57,208 nt of DNA from Mesorhizobium sp. LNHC252B00 (GCF_000502955.1 NZ_AYWO01000016.1:27715-84922); one strand, 5' to 3'; shown: positions 1-8,490, numbered from the stretch's first letter. Notes: a model not told the origin generated them from the letters alone. Numbers and translations: made by a program.

Positions 1-26
1 TTCCCTACACGACGCTCTTCCGATCT
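1..26 (+). other. Illumina TruSeq adapter remnant (not genomic)
   Basis: These 26 bases match the 3' part of the standard TruSeq read-1 adapter, ending in the familiar GCTCTTCCGATCT. They are untrimmed sequencing adapter at the contig end. The genomic sequence begins at base 27. Confidence 0.97.
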
Positions 27-1391
27 GTAGGCCGGGCTGAAGTTGGCGGCGAAGCTCTGCGTGTCGTTGGTCGCAAGAACCGTCTCGTCGACGGTCAGCG
101 TCGGCTCCGCGCCGATCGTCAAAATGCTCGGCCCGTCGTCGTCGAAGTTGATGAGGGAGCCGACCTCTTCGTTGGCGGCATTGGTTGTTTCACCACCAAA
201 GTGGATCTCCTTGACGTCGAAAAAGTCTTTCTCGGTATCGACATTCTTGATGGTGAAGCGATCAAAGGTTCCGCCAACCCCGCCTGCGGTCGTGAAATCG
301 ACCGTCACGCCCTCGCCGACATCGTAAAGGATTAGTCCAGTGCCACTGAAGTCAACCGTGATGCCCAGGGCTGCGGCCGTTGTGTCGACGCCGTTCAGTT
401 TGAAGGTCACTCCGGTGATGTCGATCGCCGTATCGTTGTCATCACCGGGGAACGCAGCGCCTTCCACGTTGTCGTCATTGTTATAGGCGTGGATTTCGAT
501 GTCGGCGACGGTGCCGGTCGGGGTGGACTGCGAGACCGAAAAACCCGCGCTGGAGATGGTCTCGATGTGATCGATGTAGTCAGGCGCTATTGGCGAGTCG
601 GTAAAGTCCTTGCCCGCGCTCTGGGTGCCGCCGTTGATCAGGTCGATCTGAAGCTCACGGCCAAAGCGCACGTCTTGGGATGCGACACCGAAGCCTTGCG
701 TGCTGATGTTGACTTCAGATTGCACGCCATCGTCATGCGCCGTGACGAGAATCTTCTGCGTGCTCGCTGTGTCGGCGTCCAGGATATACCAGTCGTTGTG
801 TCCAGAAGGGGCGTCACTAAGCTGGCTGAAGTTGACCACGGTCGTCCCTGTGACCGAGGCGTACACTTTACCGGTCAGATCGATTTGGTCGTCCGGGTTG
901 GTCGTTATCGGATGGTGCAACGGCACATACTCGACCGTATATAGGTCAAAATGACCGGTGGTGCTGGTGGTGATCAGCGCGAACGAGAAGGCGAGCGGCC
1001 CGGTCTCAGCGGGCTCAGCGGCCGGGTCAGCGGTACCAATGACGCCGATCACGACATTTGGATGAGTTTGGTCCTGGAACAGCCAGACATAATTGCCATC
1101 GACCGTCTGAATGCCGCTGTTCACACCGACGGTGGTGGAATACGGGGTCCCGGAGGCATTCTGCGTGAGAATAACCGTGCTGATGGTTTCCCCCGCGGTC
1201 GCCGAGGCCACCACGAAGTCGGCCTGGAAGGCGACCTCCGGTGAGGTCAGTCCGCCCGGACCGTCGAGACTTAGGAGATATGACAGCGTGGGGTCGGCAT
1301 TATACGGCGGAAGCAACGGGTTAACATCATCGTCCTGAAGACCGGTGGTTTCGTCGATGATGATGTCTTGGGCTATGATGTCGAGTGCCAT
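27..1391 (-). CDS. Large DUF5801/RTX-associated extracellular protein, C-terminus cut off by contig end
   Basis: The frame is open from ATG at 1391 to the contig end (455 codons, no stop), so the C-terminus is missing. AAGGAGA lies just upstream of the ATG, which decides the start. The protein begins MALDIIAQDIIIDETTGLQ, is acidic and Asp/Thr/Gly-rich, and has almost no Cys. Around residues 30-165 it has the arrangement seen in DUF5801 repeats: a DPTLSYLLSL strand, an alternating beta stretch, then FDLYTVEYVPLHHP. A VDET motif near the end suggests that a second repeat is starting. Such proteins are usually very long, secreted by type I systems and carry RTX nonapeptides at the end, which cannot be seen here. 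It is divergent from, and related in domain type to, the gene at 2384. Confidence 0.85.
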
Positions 1392-1540
1392 GGAGGTTCT
1401 CCTTGGTTGAAAACGATTCAAAAAAGGGAACCAGCCCCCGGATGCCGAAAATGCACCTACCCCAGCACATCCGATCGCGTGATGGACGTCCCCACCCCTC
1501 ATCGTGCCGCCGACGCAGAGGGCGCGTCCATTCCCGCTTC

Positions 1541-1600
1541 GGTAGTATTGAGGTCAATGGCCGTACCTGATCGAACGATATATATCCTTCGATAGTTCAG
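1541..1600 (-). promoter_or_regulatory. Shared palindromic promoter element, copy A
   Basis: On the minus strand, reading towards the gene that starts at 1391, there is CTATCGAA, two bases, then ATATATATCGTTCGAT, followed further on by AATACTACC. The same string of elements in the same orientation precedes the 2384 gene. It lies about 180 bases upstream of the ATG. It is probably a regulator site plus promoter; the regulator is unknown. Confidence 0.5.
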
Positions 1601-1610
1601 GCCGGCGCAG

Positions 1611-1717
1611 GCGCTGCGGCGGGTGTCACGGCCGATGCCATGACGCAGCTTTCCGGCTCGTTGCCGGCCTCATTTCGATGCCAGTTGAAAGTGCTGGTGT
1701 CAAAGGAGGCCCGTTTT
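1611..1717. repeat. Direct repeat copy 1: 3' end of a lost luxR-like gene
   Basis: Bases 1611-1639 nearly match 4735-4761, and 1691-1715 nearly match 4771-4795. Copy 1 has about 50 extra bases in between. Copy 2 spans the stop codon and 3' flank of the NarL-like gene at 4780. In copy 1 the minus strand reads ..TGLL-stop in the same way. This is therefore the tail of a second, mostly deleted regulator gene, joined at about 1717 to IS21 DNA. Confidence 0.6.
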
Positions 1718-1914
1718 GGACAATTGCTCTTCCACCTCATCAGCAGGCTCTACGAGCGGACTCGATCATCGTCACCACCAATCTGGCCTTCGGCGAATGG
1801 CCGGCCGTGTTCGGCGACGCCAAGATGACGACAGCGCTGCTCGATCGTCTCACGCATCACTGTGTGATCACCGAGACTGGCAACGAGTCCGGGCGCTTCA
1901 AGAACCGCACCTGA
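1718..1914 (+). pseudogene. istB: istB C-terminal fragment (IS21-family helper ATPase), frameshifted
   Basis: Reading begins GQLLFHLISRLYERT in one frame and continues in the next frame as SIIVTTNLAFGEWP, then DAKMTTALLDRLTHHC, ending GRFKNRT-stop at 1914. This is the conserved C-terminal third of IstB, the ATPase that assists IS21 transposases. One base is missing at about 1760, between the ERT and SII codons. The whole N-terminal part with the Walker motifs is absent, and no istA is present. It is non-functional. Confidence 0.85.
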
Positions 1915-2015
1915 TCAACCCAACACGGCCGGCAGATGGTCAAAACTGCGACTTGACCCTGTCCGGTCCGAGGGGCGCACTCCAATCGGGGGTCAGTTTT
2001 GCAAGGCGTTTGACA
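1718..2015 (+). mobile_element. Remnant right end of an IS21-family insertion sequence
   Basis: It contains the istB fragment followed by about 100 non-coding bases ending GGGGTCAGTTTTGCAAGG..TTTGACA. That layout resembles the right terminal region of IS21-family elements, which end in CA. The left part is deleted and joined to a luxR remnant at about 1717. The outer limit at 2015 is set by the TGACA terminus and is approximate. Confidence 0.65.
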
Positions 2016-2097
2016 CGAGTGATTTGCTCCGACGCAAGCATTCATTGCGGCGCTTTTCCGCAAGGTCAATATTCCCATTTATACTGAGGACAGCGAT

Positions 2098-2143
2098 CTA
2101 TCGAAAACGATATATATCGTTCGATATAGGTCGTAATACTACC
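2098..2143 (+). promoter_or_regulatory. Shared palindromic promoter element, copy B
   Basis: CTATCGAA, four bases, ATATATATCGTTCGATA, then AATACTACC at 2135-2143. The 14-base core ACGATATATATCGT is a perfect palindrome, flanked by TATCGAA and TTCGATA. It matches copy A (1541-1600) in sequence and in orientation towards its gene. It lies about 250 bases upstream of the ATG at 2384. Confidence 0.5.
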
Positions 2144-2383
2144 AGACGGAAAGTTGACTTGCCATCCTTAGGCTGCGCCAAGTGGGCCCCTGAGCAGCTA
2201 GGGTTTGTTAGCATTTTAGCATTCAGGTGATGCGGGCTGGTAATCGCGGTCTTCCGCGCTTCCAGAACTTGCGCACATTAAGGCGTGCTCCGTTCCGGTT
2301 CTCGAAATCCACTTTTCGGCGCGGCCCGACCTGAATCCCAACAGACCCTGGAACCAGCTCGATCAACAAACGGAGGGCAGGTT

Positions 2384-4474
2384 ATGGCCACCATTACCGA
2401 CACAAATCTCGTTCTCGACGAGCAAATCGGCGTCCAGACCGAGGATACCGATAATGATATCACCCTGAGCGCGACGCTGCTCGCCCATCTCGCCAATGAT
2501 CTTGGCGTCGAAATCAGTGATACCGACCCCACGACAGGCTTCCCGCAGGTGGCCGTCAACACAGCCCTCCTTGACACAACCGAAGCGGACGATCTGGCGC
2601 TGTTGATCCCCGCTAACGGCACGACGAGCGGCCTCTTTACCGTCGACGGTACGGAAATCTTCCTCTACAACGAAGGCGGCATCATTTACGGGCGCGAGGC
2701 CGTGAATGGTGTCGCTGACCCCACGGGCGACCTGGCGTTCGCGGTTGCGCTTGACCTGAGCGACGGCGTGTCGTCGGCGAAGGTCTACCTCATCCAGTAC
2801 GAACCGCTGCAACACAACGATAATTCTCTCGTTGACGAAAGCGACATCCTGTCTCTTGTCGAGGGCAAGATCACACTGGATGTAACGACCACCGAATTCG
2901 TAACAACGTTTCAGACACTCGACTTTGCGTCGATCCCGTCAGGTAGCCCGCAGGAGACGCTCACGGTTGCGACAACAGATCCCAATGACAACCACAGCGC
3001 CAAGTTTGATGGCCTCATCTTCCCGGTCGGGGCGGTGCCCGATCCAACGGCAGTTCCAATCAACTCCGGAACCAATGATGATCTGAACCCCGACGCCATC
3101 GGCTTCGGTGTGAAGGGCGGCCAAGCCTCTCAGATGAATCAAAATGAGGGTTTCTTCGTTCAAGACGCGGCCTGGACTTCTGGTAGTCCGGATGCGAACG
3201 AGATCGGCGGCATCAGGTTCGACATCCAGGCCATAGGCGGCGTGAAGAGCGTTAATATCGAGTGGTGGACTGTCGACAATGGGGCAATAGTTGAGCACGG
3301 CACTGACAAAGTAAGCTTACCTGCTGGCAGCGCCGTCTTTGATAATTATACCATCGAAACGGCGGATGCGGATGGCGTCGATCAAATCTACGTCCGATTT
3401 ACCTACGACACGAAGCAAAGCACCTCCGGCGTTCGCATTGAGAACCTTGAAGTCAAGTTCCCATCATCGACCGAGGTGACAGTCCACAACCACGAGGATC
3501 TCGGAACGCACCTCGTGTTCGAGGACGCCGGGCCGACGTTCACCGACATTATTGGTGATGCCACGGCGTTCCAGGTCGGATTGGCCGCCGGTCAGCAGGA
3601 CACAGGGACGTTCGACCTTACTCCCGGAGCCGATGGCTCACACGTCACCATCACCGGTTTCACCGATCTCGGTGGCACTGACATCACGGAGAACCTCACC
3701 AACGGCGGAACCACGCTGACGTACCACGACGTGGCCACCAATACGGACCTCTACCGACTGAACGTCACGGATTCGGGGTACACCTTCGACGTGCTCTTCA
3801 CACCGCACGGTGAGCAGTCCGACCTCGACTTCAATGCGGTCAAGTCGGGCGGTCCCCAGGAGATCTTGACGGTACCCACGGTGGACAACACCGGCAGCAT
3901 CGTCTTTGACGGTCTGATCTTCAACGCTACGCCCGCGCCGGACGCGGCCGAGGGAGCCTTTGCGCCGTTCAACACTGCTCCACTGGGAGGCCCGACCGTT
4001 GCGGCTGACGACCTTAACCCCGATGCAGTTGGATTCGGGGTGAAAGGCGGTCAGGCGTCGCAGATCAATAACAACGAGGGCTTCACCTTCTCTACTGCGG
4101 ACGGGTCTGACATCAACAATCTAACCTTTGCGGTCGCAGGGATTGGAAACATCGACAAAATCACAGTAGAATCGTGGCTTTACGACGATGGCGGTAATCT
4201 GATCGATCACAATACCGACAACGTTACTGGCTTGCGCTCGGGTAATCAGACCGTGACCATCAATGACGATGGTGGCCAAGCCTTCGACACAGCCTACGTT
4301 CAGTTCCACATCGGCGGTGCCAATTCGGGTGTTCGCATCCTCGACTTCTCGACGAGCATCGAGGCTCCGGTTCCCGATCAGTCGTTCGATTTCACGCTGG
4401 CAAACACCGACCTCGACGGGGATGCTGTTACGCAACAGCTGCACATCGACGCAAGCCAGACCTTCATTGTTTAA
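2384..4474 (+). CDS. DUF5801-type extracellular protein with internal duplication (696 aa)
   Basis: The start is ATG 2384, preceded by CGGAGGG; an upstream in-frame ATG at 2285 lacks a ribosome site. The protein is acidic with no visible signal peptide, as expected for type I secretion substrates. Residues from about 65 to 175 resemble a DUF5801 unit (VDGTEIFLYNEGGIIYGRE, then VYLIQYEPLQH). Two homologous segments follow, at about 185-285 and 510-610. Each starts PQE-LTV, continues FDGLIF, then has LNPDA-GFGVKGGQASQ and an NEGF motif. No GGxGxD calcium repeats are visible at the C-terminus, so either it is not a classic RTX protein or its end has been lost. It probably acts at the cell surface or in the matrix. 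Confidence 0.8.
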   Translation: MATITDTNLVLDEQIGVQTEDTDNDITLSATLLAHLANDLGVEISDTDPTTGFPQVAVNTALLDTTEADDLALLIPANGTTSGLFTVDGTEIFLYNEGGIIYGREAVNGVADPTGDLAFAVALDLSDGVSSAKVYLIQYEPLQHNDNSLVDESDILSLVEGKITLDVTTTEFVTTFQTLDFASIPSGSPQETLTVATTDPNDNHSAKFDGLIFPVGAVPDPTAVPINSGTNDDLNPDAIGFGVKGGQASQMNQNEGFFVQDAAWTSGSPDANEIGGIRFDIQAIGGVKSVNIEWWTVDNGAIVEHGTDKVSLPAGSAVFDNYTIETADADGVDQIYVRFTYDTKQSTSGVRIENLEVKFPSSTEVTVHNHEDLGTHLVFEDAGPTFTDIIGDATAFQVGLAAGQQDTGTFDLTPGADGSHVTITGFTDLGGTDITENLTNGGTTLTYHDVATNTDLYRLNVTDSGYTFDVLFTPHGEQSDLDFNAVKSGGPQEILTVPTVDNTGSIVFDGLIFNATPAPDAAEGAFAPFNTAPLGGPTVAADDLNPDAVGFGVKGGQASQINNNEGFTFSTADGSDINNLTFAVAGIGNIDKITVESWLYDDGGNLIDHNTDNVTGLRSGNQTVTINDDGGQAFDTAYVQFHIGGANSGVRILDFSTSIEAPVPDQSFDFTLANTDLDGDAVTQQLHIDASQTFIV

Positions 4475-4779
4475 TGGCGTCCTCGTAGCCCGCAGGAGCT
4501 TCAACGCCTGGCGATCCGGTCCCCCTAGGGGGACCGGTCGTTCAAGACACCAAGGCCCTGGACTAAAACCAGGCGGCGCGCAAAGCGTCGTCGGCTTTGA
4601 CCGAGAGCAGGCTGTCGCAATCGTCGAGAACGGAGGCGCCGATCACGATGTTCTTATCGAAGGCATGCGCAAGGCTGGGCTGCCGGCTCCCACAATTGGA
4701 TCATTTTGGCCCCGGCTTTGGGACATAGAGCGGGACGCTGCGGCGGTATCACGGCCGATGCCGTCAGGCGGTGCTGGTG
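4475..4779. other. Intergenic region without a supported gene
   Basis: It holds the palindrome at 4516-4537 and the direct repeat beginning at 4735. Bases 4550-4735 could be degraded coding DNA, but I recognise no family in any frame. Confidence 0.6.
4516..4537 (+). terminator. Perfect 22-base palindrome, likely transcription end
   Basis: Two 10-base GC-rich arms around TA, about 40 bases after the stop of the 2384 gene. No T-run follows, so intrinsic termination is not certain. Confidence 0.5.
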
Positions 4780-4800
4780 TCAGAGGAGGCCCGTTCCTGG
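4735..4800. repeat. Direct repeat copy 2 (overlaps luxR-like 3' end)
   Basis: This is the partner of 1611-1717. It covers the last codons of the regulator at 4780 and its 3' flank, including the shared CACGGCCGATGCC and GTGCTGGTGTCA. Confidence 0.6.
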
Positions 4801-5418
4801 ACGCTCAGTGCCTTTGCCATGCGCCATCCAGGCCAGCTCCGCCCGGCCGCCGAGGCGCAGCTTCTCGTAGACGTGATGCAGGTGCATCTTCACCGTGCCT
4901 TCGGATACGTGCAGCCGCTGGGCGATGGCCTTGTTGCGCAACCCGCGCGAGACGAGATCGGCGATTTCAGTCTCCCGTCCGGTCAGTCTGGACATCGGCT
5001 GGGGCTGCGTTTCCGGCATCAGCAGTTGCTGGACGATTTTGTTGTCGATCCATTTCTTGCCTGTCGCCACCGCGCTCACGCATTCGATGAGATAGCGGTG
5101 GCTGATGCCCTCCAGCACCAGGCCGTCGCTGTCGAGCGCCTGTATGTCCTTGATGTCGATCCTGCCGGCCGGCTGGACGATGAAGATGATGCCGAGAGCG
5201 CTGTTGCAGGCCTTCAGCCGGGCCGAAAGACCGATCGTCTGCGGATCCGCCATATCCAGGCCGACGATGACCATGTCCGGCCGATGGCGCTCCACATGAG
5301 GGACCACGTCGACAGGGCGGCGGCACTGGGCGACAACCTCATGTCCAGCCTTCTGCAACACCCACTCCAGACCGGCGAGATACACCCCCCGCGGGTCGGC
5401 CACAACCAAAGTCGACAT
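4780..5418 (-). CDS. NarL/LuxR-type regulator with degenerate receiver domain
   Basis: It is 212 residues from ATG 5418, where the receiver fold starts (MSTLVVADPRG). A GTG at 5460 would add 14 residues. Residues 1-115 are a CheY-like receiver and about 140-205 a GerE/LuxR helix-turn-helix (LTGRETEIADLVSRGLRNKA, then SEGTVKMHLHHVYEKL). The usual phospho-acceptor position reads VIVGLDMAD, Gly in place of the expected Asp, and the Lys of the receiver pocket appears as Glu (DGLVLEG). Activity is therefore probably not controlled by ordinary phosphotransfer. It is convergent with the 2384 gene, and a tail of a paralogue survives at 1611-1717. It is a candidate regulator of the two large surface proteins; that link is inference. 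Confidence 0.85.
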   Translation of the reverse strand: MSTLVVADPRGVYLAGLEWVLQKAGHEVVAQCRRPVDVVPHVERHRPDMVIVGLDMADPQTIGLSARLKACNSALGIIFIVQPAGRIDIKDIQALDSDGLVLEGISHRYLIECVSAVATGKKWIDNKIVQQLLMPETQPQPMSRLTGRETEIADLVSRGLRNKAIAQRLHVSEGTVKMHLHHVYEKLRLGGRAELAWMAHGKGTERPGTGLL

Positions 5419-5729
5419 ACCAACACCGTCCGAAAAAACGCAATAAACTTGGTTAAGCACCCGTTAAAACCACGAAACCAGAGCTCATGCGTATTGTCAA
5501 GTAAACACTAATATAGTGACTGCTATAATAGCGACCGAGTCTTTCAGACCGGCGCGGGCACGCCAGGCAGGGGTAGACGCCGCAGGCCTTTTTGCCGCCG
5601 CGCCTTACGCAGCATGTTTTCAACCTGAAACACGGCCTCCGCCGAATAGTCCTTCAGCTCAAGCAGCGGCGAATGCGGAATTGGCGGCGTCATGTTGTTC
5701 GTCCGAAAATATTTGGATGCAAGACCACT
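5419..5729. other. Intergenic region with a small palindrome
   Basis: A 13-base perfect inverted repeat (CACTA-ATA-TAGTG, 5506-5518) lies about 90 bases upstream of the luxR-like gene in an AT-rich stretch. Beyond it I see no gene. Confidence 0.5.
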
Positions 5730-6398
5730 TCAGGCTGCTGCCTCAACTGGAAGGCCTGCAGCCTTCCATTCGGGATAGCCGTCTTCGAGCCGGTGAACGA
5801 CATACCCCCGCATCCGCAATGCCGCGACGGCCTCGAACGACAGAACGCAATAGGGGCCACGGCAATAGGCGATGACCTCCCGGTTCGCGGGAAGCTCCGC
5901 CAGTCGGCGTTCGAGTTCAGCGAGCGGGATGTTGAGCGCCCCCGGAAGATGTCCAAGCGCAAATTCGTCCTCCGAGCGGACGTCGAGAACCGTGACAAGG
6001 CCGTCATGCAGCCTTGAGACAAGGTCTTCGCGCGACACCGGCTCCAGTGCGTCGCGCGCGTGGAAGTAGTCCGTCATCACGCGGTTGACCTCGGCGACGT
6101 TTCGTTCGCCCAAGCGCCCCAGGGCCTTCATCAATTCAACCACCTGGGCATCCCCGGCAAGTCGATAAAGCACATGCTTGCCGTGCCGCTGCGCCTCGAC
6201 AAGTCGCGCGCGCCGAAGAATTTGAAGGTGGCGCGAGGCGTTGGCGAAGTTGAGGCCGGCCCGTGCCGCAAGCCCCTCGACGCTGCGTTCACCCTGGGCG
6301 AGGTGCTCAAGCAATTCCAGCCGGTGGGCATGCCCGAGAGCTTGAGCCACTTCGGCAAGGCTGGCGAAAATCGCCTGTTTTGGCCCGATGCTTGACAT
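5730..6398 (-). CDS. ArsR-family repressor fused to a rhodanese domain
   Basis: It has 222 residues. Residues 1-95 form an ArsR winged helix (LGHAHRLELLEHLAQGERSV, then FANASRHLQILRRARLVE). Residues about 115-220 form a rhodanese domain (VLDVRSEDEFALGHLPGA) with an active-site Cys in AYCRGPYC. ArsR-rhodanese fusions are known as sensors of sulfane sulfur that control persulfide-processing enzymes. It is divergent from a persulfide-dioxygenase-like gene and shares with it a 70-base promoter region containing a clear inverted repeat. It probably represses the 6469-8490 operon until reactive sulfur modifies its cysteines. Confidence 0.9.
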   Translation of the reverse strand: MSSIGPKQAIFASLAEVAQALGHAHRLELLEHLAQGERSVEGLAARAGLNFANASRHLQILRRARLVEAQRHGKHVLYRLAGDAQVVELMKALGRLGERNVAEVNRVMTDYFHARDALEPVSREDLVSRLHDGLVTVLDVRSEDEFALGHLPGALNIPLAELERRLAELPANREVIAYCRGPYCVLSFEAVAALRMRGYVVHRLEDGYPEWKAAGLPVEAAA

Positions 6399-6416
6399 GT
6401 GATCTTCTCAGTGAAA

Positions 6417-6438
6417 CATTCAGTAGAATAATTGAATG
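6417..6438. promoter_or_regulatory. Likely ArsR-rhodanese operator
   Basis: CATTCA, ten AT-rich bases, TGAATG: a perfect 6-base inverted repeat midway between the divergent starts at 6398 and 6469. This fits an ArsR-type operator that controls both transcripts. Confidence 0.65.
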
Positions 6439-6468
6439 ATATCTCGGGCGAGGTAGGGCGCGCAAGTC

Positions 6469-7209
6469 ATGATCCTCCGTCAATTCCTCCATTCCGATCC
6501 CGTTGCAGCATCTTACCTGTTCGGCTGCGGTGGAAAATCCGCCGCCGCGGTCGTCGATCCGGTCGGCGACATCGCGCCTTATCTCGAAGTTGCCGAGGCA
6601 ACCGGCATGCGTATCCTCTTCGTGGTCGACACGCACATCCATGCCGACCACATTTCCGCCGGGCGCTCACTTGCCGCCGCTTCGGGTGCGCAATACGTGC
6701 TCTTCGAAGGCGCGGAAGCCGGGTTCCCATTTTTGCGTGCCAAGGACGGTGAGGTGCTCGAGCTCGGCAATGTGACCATGACCGTGATGCACACGCCCGG
6801 GCACACGCCGGAGCATATCTCGCTCCTGGTCACGGACAGGACGCGCGCGGCGGAGCCATGGTTCGTGCTGACAGGCCACACGCTCATGGTTGGCGATCTC
6901 GGGCGAACCGAACTGGCAACCAGCGCCGAGGCCGGCGCGCGGACGCTGTTTTCCAGCGTACGGCGCCTCAAGCAACTGCCGGATCACGTCGAGGTGCTGC
7001 CGGGCGCCTACTCCGGCTCGGTCTGCGGGCGCTCGCTCAGTGGCAAGCCGACATCGACGATCGGCTTCGAGAAGCGCTTCAACAAAGCATTCCGCATCGA
7101 GGACGAGGACGCTTTCGTCGCCACGATGATTGCAGACATACCGCCCCCGCCGCCGCAAGCGGCGCGCAACCGCGCCGCCAATGCCGGCTTGGCTGCCGCT
7201 GCCGCCTGA
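6469..7209 (+). CDS. MBL-fold persulfide dioxygenase-like hydrolase
   Basis: The 246-residue metallo-beta-lactamase fold carries the metal motif DTHIHADHISAG (about residues 45-56), then HTPGHTPEHIS and GDLGRTEL. These match the ETHE1/Blh group of iron-dependent persulfide dioxygenases, which oxidise glutathione persulfide to sulfite. It has no fused rhodanese; that domain is in the divergent regulator instead. It is followed after 3 bases by an MFS transporter, so the two are co-transcribed. A role in sulfide/persulfide detoxification is inferred from family and context; a plain glyoxalase II is less likely. Confidence 0.85.
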   Translation: MILRQFLHSDPVAASYLFGCGGKSAAAVVDPVGDIAPYLEVAEATGMRILFVVDTHIHADHISAGRSLAAASGAQYVLFEGAEAGFPFLRAKDGEVLELGNVTMTVMHTPGHTPEHISLLVTDRTRAAEPWFVLTGHTLMVGDLGRTELATSAEAGARTLFSSVRRLKQLPDHVEVLPGAYSGSVCGRSLSGKPTSTIGFEKRFNKAFRIEDEDAFVATMIADIPPPPPQAARNRAANAGLAAAAA

Positions 7210-7212
7210 CCG

Positions 7213-8490
7213 ATGAGCGTTTCACAATCAGCAGGCTCGACCGTCAGACTTGGGCTTAGGGAAAACTGGCGGCAGTTTGCTCTCCTCATGCTGGTGAATG
7301 CGTTTGTCGGCGGCATGGTCGGGATCGAGCGAACGGTCGTGCCGCTCATCGGGTCGGAAATGTTCGGCATCACGTCGACGACACTCGTCGTCTCCTTCAT
7401 CGTCAGCTTCGGCGTGGTCAAGGCGCTTGCCAATCTCGTCTCCGGCCAACTCGCCGACAGCTGGGGGCGCAAGCGCGTTCTCGTCCTCGGCTGGCTCGTC
7501 GGCTTGCCGGTTCCGTTCATGATCATCTGGGCCCCGAGCTGGGGATGGGTGATTGCGGCCAATGCGCTGCTCGGCATCAATCAGGGACTCGCCTGGTCGA
7601 TGACGGTGGTCATGAAGGTCGATCTCGTCGGTCCGAAGTCGCGTGGCCTCGCCGTCGGCCTCAATGAATTCGCCGGCTATCTTGCCGTCGGCGTAACCGC
7701 GTTCCTGACTGGCTATCTTGCCTCGCAATACGGATTGCGCCCGGTACCGATCTATCTCGGGATCGGCTATGCCGTCGTCGGCACAGTGTTGTCGGTGCTG
7801 CTTATCCGCGACACACGCGACCACCTCAGGCTTGAGGTATCCGCTCACGCACGGCAATCCGCGCCGATCAGCTTCCGGGAGGTGTTTGCGCTGACCTCGT
7901 TCCGGAACCGCAATCTGTTCGCGGCTTCGCAAGCCGGCCTCGTCAACAATCTCAACGACGGCATGAGCTGGGGTATTTTCCCGTTGTTCTTCGTGTCCTT
8001 CGGACTTGGCATCGAGCGCATCGGCATCCTGAAGGCGGTCTATCCCGCGACATGGGGAATCCTGCAGATCGTCACCGGCCCCTTGAGCGATCGCTGGGGT
8101 CGCAAGGGCCTGATCGTCGCCGGAATGTGGATCCAGGCCGGCGGCTTGTTTCTCACCGCGGCCACGAACCGGTTCGAATGGTGGCTTGTCGGCAGCCTTC
8201 TGCTCGGCCTTGGAACCGCAATGGTCTATCCAAGTCTGATCGCTGCCGTTTCCGACGCTTCGCATCCCAGTTGGCGCGCCCGCTCGCTCAGCGTCTACCG
8301 GTTCTGGCGCGATCTCGGCTACGCGATCGGGGCGCTCTCCGCAGGCCTCATCGCCGATCGCTTCGGCCTCTCATGGGCGATCACATCGATCGCCGCATTG
8401 ACGTTTGTCTCTGGCGCGATTGTCGCCATCGTGATGCAGGAGGCCGCCAGGGGTTCCGGTCAGCCGTCATCTTCCGGCGTCTCGGTTTGA
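7213..8490 (+). CDS. MFS transporter, possible sulfur-compound exporter
   Basis: The 425-residue major facilitator has about twelve hydrophobic segments. The loop-2 signature appears twice, as GQLADSWGRKR (about residues 77-87) and GPLSDRWGRKG (about 293-303), the pseudo-repeat expected of the family. It starts 3 bases after the persulfide dioxygenase-like gene, so it is in the same operon under the ArsR-rhodanese regulator. Export of sulfite, thiosulfate or another sulfur product is the simplest reading of this context; sequence alone does not give the substrate. Confidence 0.85.
   Translation: MSVSQSAGSTVRLGLRENWRQFALLMLVNAFVGGMVGIERTVVPLIGSEMFGITSTTLVVSFIVSFGVVKALANLVSGQLADSWGRKRVLVLGWLVGLPVPFMIIWAPSWGWVIAANALLGINQGLAWSMTVVMKVDLVGPKSRGLAVGLNEFAGYLAVGVTAFLTGYLASQYGLRPVPIYLGIGYAVVGTVLSVLLIRDTRDHLRLEVSAHARQSAPISFREVFALTSFRNRNLFAASQAGLVNNLNDGMSWGIFPLFFVSFGLGIERIGILKAVYPATWGILQIVTGPLSDRWGRKGLIVAGMWIQAGGLFLTAATNRFEWWLVGSLLLGLGTAMVYPSLIAAVSDASHPSWRARSLSVYRFWRDLGYAIGALSAGLIADRFGLSWAITSIAALTFVSGAIVAIVMQEAARGSGQPSSSGVSV

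Noticed and set aside
2016..2097. Left or right inverted end of a complete IS21 element
   Set aside because: Only one candidate end and no istA are present, so a complete element cannot be defined; it is treated as a remnant.
6469..7209. Class B beta-lactamase or arsenic-resistance gene
   Set aside because: The HxHxDH motif is generic to the fold; the ETHE1-like layout and ArsR-rhodanese neighbour argue for persulfide chemistry.
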